Counted from the first letter of the stretch, positions 45,001 through 52,840 are shown. The stretch is 64,000 bases of DNA from Ovis canadensis (GCF_042477335.2 NC_091245.1:111510501-111574500); one strand, 5' to 3'. Notes: generated by a model from the sequence alone, not told the origin. Made by a program: numbers and translations.

Positions 45001-47054
45001 AGGCAGCATGGAATTGTGGGAAAAGCGTGGGTTTCTGCGTCAGTCAGAATTGAGTTCAGAACTTGACTCTGTGTTCTGTGTGACTGTGAGAAAGTTACAT
45101 AAGCTCTCCGAGCCTAATCTGTGAAGTGAAGTGAATTCACTCAGTCGTGTCCGATTCTTTGCGACCCCATGGACTGTAGCCTACAGGGCTCCTCTGTCCA
45201 TGGGATTTTCCAGGCAAGAGTACTGGAGTGGGTTGCCATTTTCTTCTCCAGGGGAACTTCCTGACCCAGGGTCGAACCCGGGTCTCCCGCACTGTAGGCA
45301 GACGCTCTACCGTCTGAGCCACTATAAGGTGTAGATAATGCCTGCATATGTGCGTTCTAAGTCGCTTCAGTCATGCCCAGCTCTTTGAGATCCTATGAAC
45401 TGAAGCCCACTAGAGTCCTCTGTCCATGGAATTCTCCAGGCAAGAATGCTGGAGTGGGTTGTCATGCCCTCCTGCAGGAGATCTTCCCCACCCAGAGATC
45501 AATCCTGAGTCTCCTGCAGCTCCTGCATTGCAGGCAGATTCTTTACTGCTGCACTACCAGGGAAGCCCAGATAATGGCTACTTTGTAAAATTATTATGAA
45601 TGACTAGGAATAGAACCTGGGTTGTAGAAACCACAGAGATTGTCTGGTATGCAATAGGTGTTCAAAAACAGGGAGCTTTCTTTTACGTCTCACCTGTACA
45701 GAGACTTGAGTTCCTGGTCTATAAAATGGGTCTGAATCAGCCTAGGGGCTCTGCTCCCCCACCACCACATTTCCCCCACATTAGGGAAAGTGGACAACCA
45801 AGGAGTCTCTTGGACACAGGGCTCTTCCCTCAAGACCTGACCAGTTGTGCCCATAACATGGCCAAGCAGATGGGAAGCTCACGTGGGCACAGTTCCTTCC
45901 TGTGAAGAGTCACAATAAGGACTTAAACATAAGAGAAAAAAAGAAGTCAACCTCAGACTATATGGTTTTCATGAGCAAAATAAGGGAAATGAGGAAATGG
46001 GATCCTTTAATCCTTGCAGACAACAAAGATTAAGGCAGGGGTGGGGGTGGAGGTAGTCTGTTTCCAACTCAAGCTCTGAACAGGCTTTACCTGACGGTGA
46101 GCACAGGGGTCTGAAACCCAAAGGAAAGAGAGCCCTTATGTTCCAAGATGCTGGAATTTTTGTCAGTGGGATAATGCTTCACATTCTCTAAGATTCAATG
46201 TTCTTATTCTTGCCTGGAGAACCCCATGGACAGAGGAGCCTGGAAGGACATGGTCCATAGGGTCGCAAAGAGTCAGATACGACTGAACCGATTCAGCACA
46301 GACTATTTCTTATGGAAGTGACTGTGGAGAGTTAATCACCTCGCTGAGCCTCGGAATCAATACCCCCTGCTAGACAGGACTGATGTGAGATTAGATAGGT
46401 AGCATTAGACCTCTGCTTGTTATATACTAGATAGACTAGATATATAATTCTCACACCTAAAAGGTTGCCCCATGCAGAACAGGTGTCTAATGGAGGAGTT
46501 ATTCTCTAGAATACTTCTAAGTATCTATTCTCTAGATACTTCTAAGTATCTTGGAGACCTTCGTCTCCCCTGCTTCTCACTGGAATCCTACGAGGCAGCC
46601 ACTGTCATCACCACCTCCCTCTCCTGGTTGAAGCAGCTGAGGCTCAGAGGCCAAGTCAGCGGCCTCAGGTTGCACAGCTGGGGTCTCCTGACCCCACCTG
46701 CTTTCAGATTGAGGGCGAGAGGCCCTGAGAAGTAACAGGGGAGCAGGCCAGACCCTGCCAGCCCGTGTTCTCTAGAGGAAGGTGCCAGCGAGGAGGTGGG
46801 AAGGGGACACCCTGTGAGCCCAGCGCCCTAACCTGAATGCTGTTCTTCCCCCACAGCCAGGCCTGCCCAGCCAGCCCAGCAGGAAAAGGTGAGATGGGAC
46901 TCCTGCTCTTTTCTCCTCCTCTGTGTGACATCGGCTCCCTTACCCTGACCCCACTCTCCCACAGGACATTTCTGTCATCTATGCTGAGGTGAAACACCCA
47001 CAGCTCAGCAAGGATCCAGACAAGGGGCTGAATAGAAGAAGCACGACCCGCTGA
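26981..47054 (+). CDS. FCRL6: FCRL6, Fc receptor-like 6 (complete, ten coding exons)
   Basis: Exons 26981-27011, 33350-33370, 35498-35764, 36277-36561, 36692-36967, 37354-37479, 41825-41890, 42517-42588, 46857-46888 and 46965-47054 splice in frame to 421 residues; the human protein is slightly longer. Order: a signal peptide split over exons 1-2, Ig domains with cysteine pairs C39-C83, C132-C180 and C226-C274, a transmembrane segment at about 307-329, and a 90-residue tail. Possible N-glycosylation sites are N76, N82, N158 and N271. The tail has Y355 in LYVNV (a pYxN type that could bind Grb2 SH2), and two canonical ITIMs, VIYSEI (Y370) and VIYAEV (Y398). FCRL6 is known as an inhibitory-type receptor of cytotoxic T and NK cells that binds MHC class II. 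An Ets-like ACTTCCTG lies at 26826-26833, about 150 bp upstream of the ATG. Exon phases (1-1 until exon 9, then 0) fit the FCRL family. Confidence 0.95.
27155..27226 (+). repeat. 15-nt minisatellite in FCRL6 intron 1
   Basis: Tandem units of GAGAGTGATGGGGAT, about 4.8 copies with one shortened unit, 145 bp after exon 1. Confidence 0.9.
27712..27945 (-). repeat. Bov-tA SINE (FCRL6 intron 1)
   Basis: Begins at a (TTATTG)n/GTTGCTGTTG stretch and ends GAGCCACCTGGGAAGTCC. Confidence 0.85.
28240..28448 (-). repeat. Bov-tA SINE (FCRL6 intron 1)
   Basis: From GTTAGTCATTCAGTCATGTC to GAGCCACCCGGGAAGCCC. Confidence 0.85.
28449..29034. other. FCRL6 intron 1, unique sequence
   Basis: No recognisable repeat or exon. 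Confidence 0.4.
29035..29215 (-). repeat. MIR SINE
   Basis: 'CATTATCTCGTATAACCTTC' to 'GAAACTTGCCTAG' is a reverse MIR. Confidence 0.65.
29417..29627 (+). repeat. Bov-tA SINE (FCRL6 intron 1)
   Basis: GGGCTTCCCTTGTGGCCC through GGACACGACTGAGTGATTAA, with a CACACA tail. Confidence 0.88.
29873..29950 (+). repeat. Truncated Bov-tA SINE
   Basis: Only the tRNA-derived head remains (GGGCTTCCCAGGTCGTGCTA...). Confidence 0.65.
30020..30330 (-). repeat. Possible CR1/L3-type LINE relic
   Basis: 'AACGTCTCCCAATTCCTC ... GTGCAGAGCTCGCTGGGGC' resembles the reverse end of CR1-type LINEs. Strongly decayed and uncertain. Confidence 0.25.
30725..31345 (-). mobile_element. Probable solo LTR of a ruminant endogenous retrovirus (FCRL6 intron 1)
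   Basis: On the minus strand an AATAAA-type signal (about 30800) is followed by about 70 nt ending near a CA at 30728. Upstream is a GC-balanced U3-like region. No gag, pol or env frames accompany it, so it is a lone LTR at most. The 5' limit is uncertain. Confidence 0.4.
31346..31989. other. FCRL6 intron 1, mostly unique
   Basis: A reverse MIR-like piece at about 31370-31470; otherwise nothing recognised. Confidence 0.35.
31990..32208 (+). repeat. Bov-tA SINE (FCRL6 intron 1)
   Basis: GGGCTTCCCTAGTGGTTTG to ACTTTCACTTTCC. Confidence 0.88.
32605..32830 (+). repeat. L2 3' remnant
   Basis: 'ATTTAGCACATGCTTATTGAAC ... GCTCTCATGGGGCTTAAG' is the typical L2 3' order. Confidence 0.65.
32833..33047 (-). 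repeat. Bov-tA SINE (FCRL6 intron 1)
   Basis: GTTGTGCTAAGTTGCTTCG to CACCACCTGGGAAGCCC. Confidence 0.87.
33126..33265 (+). repeat. G/T-rich minisatellite 85 bp before FCRL6 exon 2
   Basis: Irregular tandem of GCTGGGTGGCTG(TTTGG)TTAGATA-like units. The plus strand is rich in GGGTGG blocks. Confidence 0.85.
33350..33370 (+). CDS. FCRL6: FCRL6 exon 2 (21-nt signal-peptide microexon)
   Basis: A 21-nt exon between a strong polypyrimidine acceptor (CTCTTGCAG) and donor GTTG|GTGAGT. It codes for VPCVGKV, nearly the same as the human segment. The FCRL family typically has a 21-nt second signal exon, phase 1 on both sides, which supports the call. Confidence 0.93.
33455..33935 (+). mobile_element. 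BovB/Bov-A fragment split by a 192-bp insert (FCRL6 intron 2)
   Basis: 33455-33634 and 33827-33935 are adjacent parts of one BovB 3' region. The break falls after GGATGGCATCA, and the element resumes at GACTTGGATGTGAGTTTGAG. The insert between them is the left arm of an inverted repeat. Confidence 0.8.
33635..33826 (-). repeat. Left arm of a dispersed inverted repeat
   Basis: The reverse complement aligns along its full length with 34405-34606, by eye about 80-85% identical. A 26-nt identical core includes AGAAAGAGCAGCCAAGGAAG. It interrupts a BovB, so it arrived after that element. Confidence 0.8.
34405..34606 (+). repeat. Right arm of a dispersed inverted repeat
   Basis: Partner of 33635-33826, in opposite orientation, about 580 bp away. 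Flanks look unique, so this may be the original copy. Confidence 0.8.
34610..35100. other. FCRL6 intron 2, unique sequence
   Basis: No repeat or exon recognised. The longer frames here (34601-35137) lack domains and run into a SINE. Confidence 0.4.
35101..35176 (+). repeat. CHR-type SINE head
   Basis: GGACGTCCCTGATGGTCCAG TGGTTAACGCTC pattern. Confidence 0.65.
35181..35335 (+). repeat. Polypurine tract, 160 bp before FCRL6 exon 3
   Basis: Almost uninterrupted A/G stretch (GGAGAAGGAAAAGAGAAGGG and similar). Probably the expanded tail of the SINE before it. Confidence 0.85.
35498..35764 (+). CDS. FCRL6: FCRL6 exon 3 (Ig domain 1)
   Basis: 267 nt, residues 18-106, phase 1-1. Contains C39 and C83, the motif LSQVKFYRD typical of FcR-like first domains, and two sequons (NSS, NCT). 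Acceptor ATTACAG, donor G|GTGAGT. Confidence 0.94.
36277..36561 (+). CDS. FCRL6: FCRL6 exon 4 (Ig domain 2)
   Basis: 285 nt, residues 107-201, phase 1-1. C132-C180 form the Ig pair. It carries the Fc-receptor hallmark stretches VTLRCQTKL and [11 protein letters not shown]. An extra C123 is unpaired within the domain. Confidence 0.95.
36692..36967 (+). CDS. FCRL6: FCRL6 exon 5 (Ig domain 3)
   Basis: 276 nt, residues 202-293, phase 1-1. C226-C274 pair, [11 protein letters not shown] and [10 protein letters not shown] are typical of FCRL membrane-proximal domains. An additional C259 is present. Confidence 0.95.
37354..37479 (+). CDS. FCRL6: FCRL6 exon 6 (transmembrane segment)
   Basis: 126 nt, residues 294-335. 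A stalk is followed by a hydrophobic helix (about [20 protein letters not shown]) and the stop-transfer RPWRKN. Only the weak donor G|GTTGGT at 37480 keeps phase 1 into exon 7. A better-looking GTAACT four bases on would shift the frame. Confidence 0.88.
37480..38009. other. FCRL6 intron 6, unique sequence
   Basis: Contains short CA/CACG-rich pieces at about 37665-37700 and 37880-37925. No exon recognised. Confidence 0.4.
38010..38190 (+). repeat. MIR SINE
   Basis: 'GTGACCTTGGGCCAGTCCCC' and the following MIR core. Confidence 0.75.
38503..38808 (+). repeat. Bov-tA dimer (first copy)
   Basis: A 3'-truncated Bov-tA (38503-38610) ends at CCCCAGTATTCTA and is followed directly by a full Bov-tA (38611-38808). 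Confidence 0.88.
38809..39485. other. FCRL6 intron 6, unique sequence
   Basis: No repeat or exon recognised. Confidence 0.4.
39486..39815 (+). repeat. Bov-tA dimer (second copy)
   Basis: Same architecture: a truncated unit ending CTCCAGTATTCA (39486-39600) joined to a full unit (39601-39815). Confidence 0.88.
40020..40910. other. FCRL6 intron 6 block with overlapping open frames on both strands
   Basis: A 143-codon frame on + (40040-40471) overlaps a 113-codon frame on - (40261-40602). Further minus-strand frames lie at 40485-40670 and 40670-40903. None shows a domain I recognise. The minus set is broken by stops and frame changes, as an old retrocopy would be, but no parent gene is apparent. 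Confidence 0.3.
40930..41075 (+). repeat. MIR SINE
   Basis: 'CTGTGTGACCTTGAAGAAATC ... AACCAGTCACCTCATTTTAAAAAATGG' is a MIR core. Confidence 0.65.
41450..41660 (-). repeat. Bov-tA SINE (FCRL6 intron 6)
   Basis: TGTTGGTCGCTCAGTTGCG to GAGCCACTAGGGAAGACC. Confidence 0.87.
41825..41890 (+). CDS. FCRL6: FCRL6 exon 7 (proximal tail)
   Basis: 66 nt, residues 336-357, acceptor CTCCTAG and donor G|GTAAGG. Codes for [12 protein letters not shown] and then QLYVN with Y355. Human FCRL6 has an equivalent GPLPSQIPP / PLYANV segment. Confidence 0.88.
42517..42588 (+). CDS. FCRL6: FCRL6 exon 8 (first ITIM)
   Basis: 72 nt, residues 358-381, acceptor TTCTTTCAG and donor G|GTAAGT. Contains [12 protein letters not shown]368-x-Y370-x-x-I373 fits the ITIM consensus for SHP-1/SHP-2 recruitment. 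Confidence 0.92.
42660..42768 (+). repeat. CACCAT-rich low-complexity stretch
   Basis: Irregular (ACCACCATCATC)n next to the 3' end of a BovB. Confidence 0.75.
42776..44815 (-). mobile_element. BovB LINE, 2-kb 5'-truncated copy (FCRL6 intron 8)
   Basis: Reverse BovB from the (TTCAG)n 3' end through the reverse transcriptase into the upstream linker. Translation on the minus strand shows [10 protein letters not shown] and, further on, [19 protein letters not shown], the reverse-transcriptase YVDD box. The frame is broken by stops and shifts, so the copy is dead. It is the longest retroelement in the window. Confidence 0.93.
45124..45325 (-). repeat. Bov-tA SINE
   Basis: GAAGTGAAGTGAATTCACTC to GTCTGAGCCACTATAAGG. 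Well preserved. Confidence 0.9.
45345..45571 (-). repeat. Bov-tA SINE
   Basis: CTGCATATGTGCGTTCTAAG to CTACCAGGGAAGCCC. Target duplication AGATAATG. Confidence 0.9.
45672..46205. other. FCRL6 intron 8, unique sequence
   Basis: No repeat or exon recognised. Confidence 0.35.
46206..46300 (+). repeat. Bov-A fragment
   Basis: CTTGCCTGGAGAACCCCATG to GATACGACTGAACC. Confidence 0.8.
46498..46552 (+). repeat. Two-copy tandem duplication of about 26 nt
   Basis: TATTCTCTAGA(A)TACTTCTAAG TATC occurs twice in tandem with a one-base length difference. Confidence 0.85.
46575..46690 (-). repeat. MIR SINE
   Basis: 'GAAGCAGCTGAGGCTCAGAG ... GGTTGCACAGCTGG' is a reverse MIR. Confidence 0.55.
46857..46888 (+). 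CDS. FCRL6: FCRL6 exon 9 (short tail exon)
   Basis: 32 nt between CCCCCACAG and AAG|GTGAGA. Adds [11 protein letters not shown] and changes the phase from 1 to 0, which the final exon needs. Confidence 0.8.
46965..47054 (+). CDS. FCRL6: FCRL6 exon 10 (second ITIM and stop)
   Basis: 90 nt, residues 393-421 and TGA (47052-47054). DISVIYAEV contains V396-x-Y398-x-x-V401, a full ITIM. The C-terminus ends in RRSTTR and is shorter than the human tail as I remember it. Confidence 0.9.
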   Translation, partial: DISVIYAEVKHPQLSKDPDKGLNRRSTTR

Positions 47055-47286
47055 GCTCCTACTAGTGACTACAAGGAGGCCCTCTGCTAGCAACGGCATC
47101 CCCCACCCCAACACACACACACCTCCGCAGCCCCCAGTGCTCGCCAGGAGGCCAGGGAACCCCAGCCTCTTCTGTGGCTTCCAGTCCCCCAACCTAGCAG
47201 CAAGTACCCCCATTTGAGGAGCACATGAGAAATCTCCTGTTATCCCTTAGTGTTCAAAAAGATACATGGTTGTAGATCTGTTTGTT

Positions 47287-47292
47287 AATAAA
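47287..47292 (+). terminator. FCRL6: FCRL6 polyadenylation signal
   Basis: AATAAA 233 nt after the stop, followed by a T/G-rich stretch. Cleavage is expected near 47310. No nearer canonical signal was seen after the TGA. Confidence 0.8.
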
Positions 47293-47495
47293 GGTGTATC
47301 AACTCATTTCATATTGTCCATCAGTAGCCATCATTTGGGCTGCCTGATTATTTGGTCTGATTTACTCAAGGAGACTGGACTCCGTGTGAACCAGCCTGGT
47401 AATGAGAGTTCGGGAGGGTGAGGAAGAGGAAGGACCAGGGGAGGGAAAAGGAGGGGAGTCTCAGTGCAGTCCACAACCAGAGTGTTCAATGAAGG

Positions 47496-47840
47496 TTGCT
47501 GTTGTTCAGTCGCTAAGTCACGTCCAACTCTTTCTGACCCCATGAACTGCAGCATGCCAGGCCTCCCTGCCCCTCACTATCTCCTGGAGTTTGCCCAAGT
47601 TCATGTCCATTGAGTTGGTGTCAGTGAACACAGTGAACGTGTTAGTTACTCAGTCGTATCCAACCTGCAACCCCATGAACTGTAGCCCACCAGGCTCCTC
47701 TGTCCATGGAATTCTCCAGGCAAGAATACTGGAGTGGATTGCCATTTCCTTCTCCAGAGGATCTTCCTGACCCAGGGATGGAACCCAGGTCTCCTGCATT
47801 GCAGGCAAGTTCTTTATTATCTGAGCCACAAAGGAAGCAG
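47496..47840 (-). repeat. Two adjacent Bov SINE pieces
   Basis: A truncated Bov-A (47496-47620, GTTGTTCAGTCGCTAAGTC) is followed by a Bov-tA (47637-47840, GTTAGTTACTCAGTCGTATC to GAGCCACAAAGGAAGC), about 190 bp past the FCRL6 cleavage site. Confidence 0.83.
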
Positions 47841-48002
47841 GGTCAATGAAGGTTAATTATTAATATATATTTGCTCTGTGGGCCCCTGCACTGGAATCAC
47901 AGAGAGTGGGGTCCAAGTTACCAGAACTGGCACCTTTCTCTCCTAGTAAGAAATTAATGTTCAGAGAACTCCTGGCCCCTCAGAGTTGCAAACTTCTATC
48001 AT

Positions 48003-48115
48003 TTCCCCTCGAGTTTATTAGAAATGCAGACGCCCAGACCTGCTGAATCAGAACCTGCATTTCAATAAGATCTCTAGGCGGACAATTTGCATGTACATGA
48101 AAGTTTTAAAAGCCT
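48003..48115 (+). mobile_element. MER5-type hAT remnant
   Basis: 'TTAGAAATGCAGACGCCCAG ACC ... CTGAATCAGAACCTGCATTT' is the MER5A internal order. Confidence 0.7.
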
Positions 48116-48930
48116 TGTCTACCTCCAAAATACGTCCTTCATGGAAGTAAATCAGTCCGCTTGCCTTTGAGAGCTTAATCGCTTGCAGTTGTCCTTTGGG
48201 AGAAGACAGTGGTAGGGCAACCCAGGCTAGCCCTTGTTTTTCGCCTCTCTACTCCCTGTTCTCCCTTGCCTCCTCCCATCCCAGCCCTTCCTCTTTCTGG
48301 TTCTCTGTGTCCTTCATCGCCCGTCCAGTGCACAGCCAGAATACACCAGGGTCCCCTCCCCTTTACCCCTTGGTTCTGCCAGGATCACTGGGAGGCACAC
48401 ACCGTCCAGAAGCGCAGGGCCTTCACTGGTCCATCAGGAAGTAACCCTCCCCTGACCCTAATTCTTTACCCGTCCCTCGGTAAATGAGCCACCCCCTTCT
48501 AAAAAGTCAAAACGTAGGTAAGACAGCTCATGAAGGGAACAGCGATGATGGGGACAGGAAGGAGCCAGCCCTCCAGTCGTCCCCACAGACCACCTCCTTC
48601 CTGAGCTTTCATACCTCCCTGCCCCCTGCCCCACAACCGCTCCTGGTCCACGAACTGGGGTCTGTCTGTGAATTGAATTTACCAGTCTAGGTAAGATAAT
48701 AGAACAATTGAAAACAAGAACTTAGGAACTTTTATCGCAATCTATAGAGTAATTTTATGTTTTTTTAATATAATCATTTAAACTAGGGCTTGTGTTTTGT
48801 ACCTCTCTTTCAATGTTTTTTTAGTAATTCATCTTTATGGTATTGTACAAAAGTATAGCTCCACAGTGGATTGGGAGTAATAAAGAAAAATGGGTCCTTC
48901 AACTCAGGTACATGAGGAGTTGTATCTCTA
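48116..48930. other. Intergenic DNA, no gene seen
   Basis: The CT-rich open frames at 48196-48487 overlap in all three + frames and are compositional. Confidence 0.4.
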
Positions 48931-48933
48931 TCT

Positions 48934-48935
48934 CC

Positions 48936-49010
<75 letters not shown>
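48934..49010 (+). repeat. (TC)n(AC)n compound microsatellite
   Basis: TC-rich run joined to about 17-18 AC repeats (48976-49010). Likely polymorphic. Confidence 0.97.
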
Positions 49011-49013
<3 letters not shown>

Positions 49014-49212
49014 TGACCTGGTGTGTCTCAGACCCTTTGCTGTCTCCTCAGACCCTTAATTTGTAAAACAATGAGCTGGAATTTTCCAAAATGAACAATT
49101 ACTAAAAGAAGTTAAGGAAAAGAGAATTCCCAAAAGGACATAGAGAAAATAGAGCTTTTAGAGGAAACCCACACTCTTCAGCCCAGACTCTGTCTGGTTT
49201 GCCTACTATCAG

Positions 49213-49440
49213 CACGTGAGTGCATGCATGCCAAGTCGTTTCAGCCGTCTCCGACTCTGTGTGACCCAGAATGGACTGTAGCCCACCAGGCTCCTCTGTC
49301 CCTGGGATTCTCCAGGCAAGAATACTGGAGTGAGTCGCCACGCGCTCCTCCAGGGGACCTTCCCGACCCAAGGATCGAAACCCAGTGTATGTCTCCTCAT
49401 TGGCAAGCGGGCTCTTTACCACTAGTGACACCTGAAGCCC
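49213..49440 (-). repeat. Bov-tA SINE
   Basis: GTGAGTGCATGCATGCCAAG to ACTAGTGACACCTGAAGCCC. Confidence 0.87.
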
Positions 49441-51179
49441 TAATGTCGACACATCCAGCGCCAAATCCCATCTCCAGTTCTCCGACCAGGTACCTGCTTC
49501 TGTTCCCAGAGGATGCTGGTGGGAAGGCCTGGAAGGAGCAGTGCCCGGGAGGCCCAGACCCTGCTGCAGTGCTGCTCCCCACTGGAAGGCCCGCAGCAGC
49601 CTCCATGCTTGATGAAGGCTCTGAAATAGGAAACGTTCTTTTTCTTTCCAAGTCAGAGCTAAATGCAAACACTTACCCAGCAGGGGTGAGTTAGCTGTGC
49701 CTCATCTAGGGACCTGGGCTCTATGGGGTCATATCATTTATGGGCAAGAGAACTTAGCTGGCATAAGGACAGAGAGGCAGTCTGGAGGTGCCCCTTAATG
49801 TGGAGAGGAAGAGGACAACCAGGAGCCTCAGGGCTGCTCCCTAGTGGCCCTCTTGGGTAGGCGGGGACTTGCCCAGCAGCCTACACTGGGATCTGACCCA
49901 TTCATTGGACAGCTTTGTTGTTAGGTCTCAGTAAACACCCCTCCCTTGTTTTGCAGGTTTTGTGTTCGTTCATACCATCTAGGTACGAACAATAAGAACT
50001 GAGCATGGCCCTTCCCTGAACCAGGCAGACTGCACATGCTGGAATTTCTTTCAATTCCAGGTTATTTTAAATTTGGCTAGGAAATAGACCCCCTACCTTT
50101 TTATTTAAATAAGCACCCACTAAACAGTTCTGTGTCCTTCATCTTTGTCTCAACTGTGGTGACAGTAAGTACAGACAAGGGGCACAGCATGGGAAAGACC
50201 CAGGCTTCCCCATATTGTATCTCTGCCGACACGGCCGAAGAAGTTGTACCTGGCCGAGCTGGAGCATCAGCAAGGCTGCTCCTTCAGCACGCACCACTCT
50301 GTGAACGAAGAGCCTCTGCTGTACTTGTTTCTGGAATTCTCTCCCACGTGAGGCGCTGATCAATAGCGACGGTTTCTTCCATGGTCAGGAGCATGATCGC
50401 TGTCATCATCAGCCTGTGTGGCTGACCTCACAGGGCCTTCTCATGCTGCGCTGATCCCAGATAAACATTTGCTCAGTACCTTAGTGTGCACACCATGGGA
50501 ACCCTGCAAATACTGTGTAAGCGAGTGAGTGAAGAAATGAGTTTCCGTCTTCCCCTTCTCTACTTACACGTAGCTCAGTCACAGCTTGCTTTCTTTTCTG
50601 GGCCATCTTCCACCCTCTGGGAAAGTGTGTCTTTGTCTCAGAAGCAGGCCCTGCCTGCTGAAGCCTCAGACCCTCCCACCCCTCCCCTCCTGAGTGCTGC
50701 TTCTTAGGCTCCCTCTTTCTCCCCTCTCCTCGGTCATCCCACTTCCAGCTGTGAGCACCAGGCCCCATTCTACCAACTCCCAGCAAGGCCAGGATGAGGC
50801 TGATGTAGGAGAAGTGCCCTGGGCACAAATACTGAAGCAGAAGCCAGCCTTGGGCCGGGCAGACTCTAGAGTGTCCTCTCAGAGGAAGGAAGATGTGTCC
50901 ACTTCACATGCGCACACACTGCCTCAAACAGTCTCCCCGACAGGCAGCGCCACTGACCAAGCTGGCCGCCAAGGGAGGGGTGCACAAACCACGCCCCTTC
51001 CCCGGGGCAGCCTTTGGGGCTGCCAGGGCATCAGCTGGCAGACGGTGCAGGCAGCTGGTCCACTCTATGGGAAGCGTATAGATGAAGGTAGACACAGGGC
51101 TCATGGGGATTCTGCCTGCCCTCAGCCCCATCCTGCTTAGAAGCGGTGCCCACCCAAATCCAGGGCTCTGGGACAACCT
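49441..51179. other. Intergenic DNA, no gene seen
   Basis: Unique sequence. A reverse CTCF-like match (CTGCTCCCTAGTGG, 13/14) is at 49834-49847. Opposed frames at 50132-50363 show no domain. Confidence 0.4.
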
Positions 51180-51330
51180 AGAGGGATGGAGTGGGGAGGG
51201 AAGAGGTTCAGGAGGCGGCGGACACATGTATACCGATGGCGGATTCATGTTGATGGACAGCAAAAACAATCACAATATTCTAAAGTAATTATCCTCCAAT
51301 TAAAATAAATTATTTAAAAAAAAAAAAAAA
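51180..51330 (+). repeat. Ruminant L1 3' end with poly(A)
   Basis: 'GGATTCATGTTGATGGACAG ... CCTCCAATTAAAATAAAT' then A-run at 51315-51330. Confidence 0.85.
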
Positions 51331-51332
51331 GC

Positions 51333-52840
51333 AGTGCCCAGAGCCCCATCCACCCCCAGGAACACTCTGCTTTCTTCCTTGTATTCCAAAAGCCTCTAAA
51401 GGCCCCCCACTCCTTCCTGCCTGGTGCTCTTCCTCGGCCAGCTCCCTTCTCTTCTCAAACATTCTACTTTTTTCCCCCCTATTGCACTTGTCTCCCGGTG
51501 CAGGGAGGCGGGGAGGGAGCGAGGCCATTCTGCCCTAAGGCCAGTCCAAGAAGAAGAACAAGTTTGAGTAGGCAGGGACAGGGCATCGCTTCGGCCACCC
51601 TTTACACTGCATCCAGTTCCACCCCACCCTGAATCTGCACCACCACCCAACCTGAAATCTGCTCTCAGGGCTGAGGTTTGCGGGCTCAGATGAGCCCCAG
51701 TTAACACCGGCTCCCCCCACCCCCACAGTGCACACCTGCTCCCCCCAGCCCCCCACCCCCAGCCCACAGTGAAGGCGAACGCAGACCACTCCACCTGGCA
51801 GATGGGGCTACCCTGCCTGCCCGGGCCTGGGCAGAGGTAGACTCGGTCTCAGCCACTTGAGTTTCCCTGAAAGGCCCCAGGGAGGCTGAGTGCAGCCCAG
51901 GCTGCCAGCTGCTCTCTTAATTAAGAAATGTGGGGAGTGGCCCCTTTGAACTCAGCAGTTAATTTGCGCTATGCACTCCCCCTGTGGCTGGGTAATTAAT
52001 GTGGTCTGAACCAGTGATTAGCAGTGGGGGGAGAAACTGCCGCCAGGACTTAACCCTTCCTGTGCCTTCAGCAGTCGGTTTTTCTCCAGTTGTCTCAGGG
52101 CTGCTAGAAGTTCTTTGAGGCGAGGTGCGTGCGATATTTTCAGGTCCTCACACAATCTCCTCCTCCCCACTTTCTCAGCGCCCCCTGAAATTCCCCTCAA
52201 GCAAAAGGGCTGGTGCACTGGAGACAGCAACTCATGTCCTGCTGGGATGGACCACACTGACCACCCCTTCTGCCAAGAGGGAGTGTGACTGCCCACTGTC
52301 TCCCCCAAGGGAACTCAGCATCTGTATTTCCAGCATTCACATGCTGGCCAGACTCCTGCACCCCAGGCCCACCCCAAGCCTGGCCTTGACACTTCAGAAT
52401 CATTCAACCCACTTCAGCACCTGTTTGGAGGGCACCACTTGGTAGAAAGCCTGTCCTTGGTGATATACAGGGTGCAGACATGAAGGGAGCCTGATCCCCA
52501 CTCTCAGGAGCTCACAGTCTGGGAGAAGAGAGTTAGAGCAGGGCTGCTCGAACCTCAACACTCCACTACCTGCGCTTGCCCAGCTCTCCTCCTTCCCTCT
52601 CTCTGGCCGTGTAGTGACAATGGTTAATTTTTTTGAGTGCAGACTATCAGCTGAAATTGAATTGCAAAATGTGAGAGCTGAGAGCCTCCGTTTCATTTGG
52701 AGACTCACTGAGAACTAGAGCCCAGGAGACAGCCTCTCCGGTCACTCTGAGAAGCTGCTCCGAAGAGGTTAGGGGAGGTCAGCATATATGTGGTTTGGGA
52801 GAAGGGGTACGTGCAATCCAGCACACACCTTGGTAGAAGG
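51333..52840. other. Intergenic DNA, no gene seen
   Basis: GC-rich, C-rich on the plus strand at 51700-51770. The stretch 51905-52040 is A/T-rich and repeat-free and includes TAATTAATGTGGTCTG; it could be a conserved element. No exon supported. Confidence 0.4.

Larger units (their letters stand above)
45005..45665 (+). repeat. MIR SINE split by two SINE insertions
   Basis: MIR pieces at 45005-45123, about 45326-45344 and 45572-45665. The second SINE (45345-45571) is flanked by AGATAATG on both sides. Confidence 0.7.

Noticed and set aside
48970-49010. AC repeat as a regulatory array or CRISPR-like structure
   Set aside because: Plain dinucleotide microsatellite; no spacers. No CRISPR-like array exists in the window.
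50132-50363. Opposed frames of about 75 codons
   Set aside because: No domain, no splice signals with supporting phase, no known neighbour gene here.
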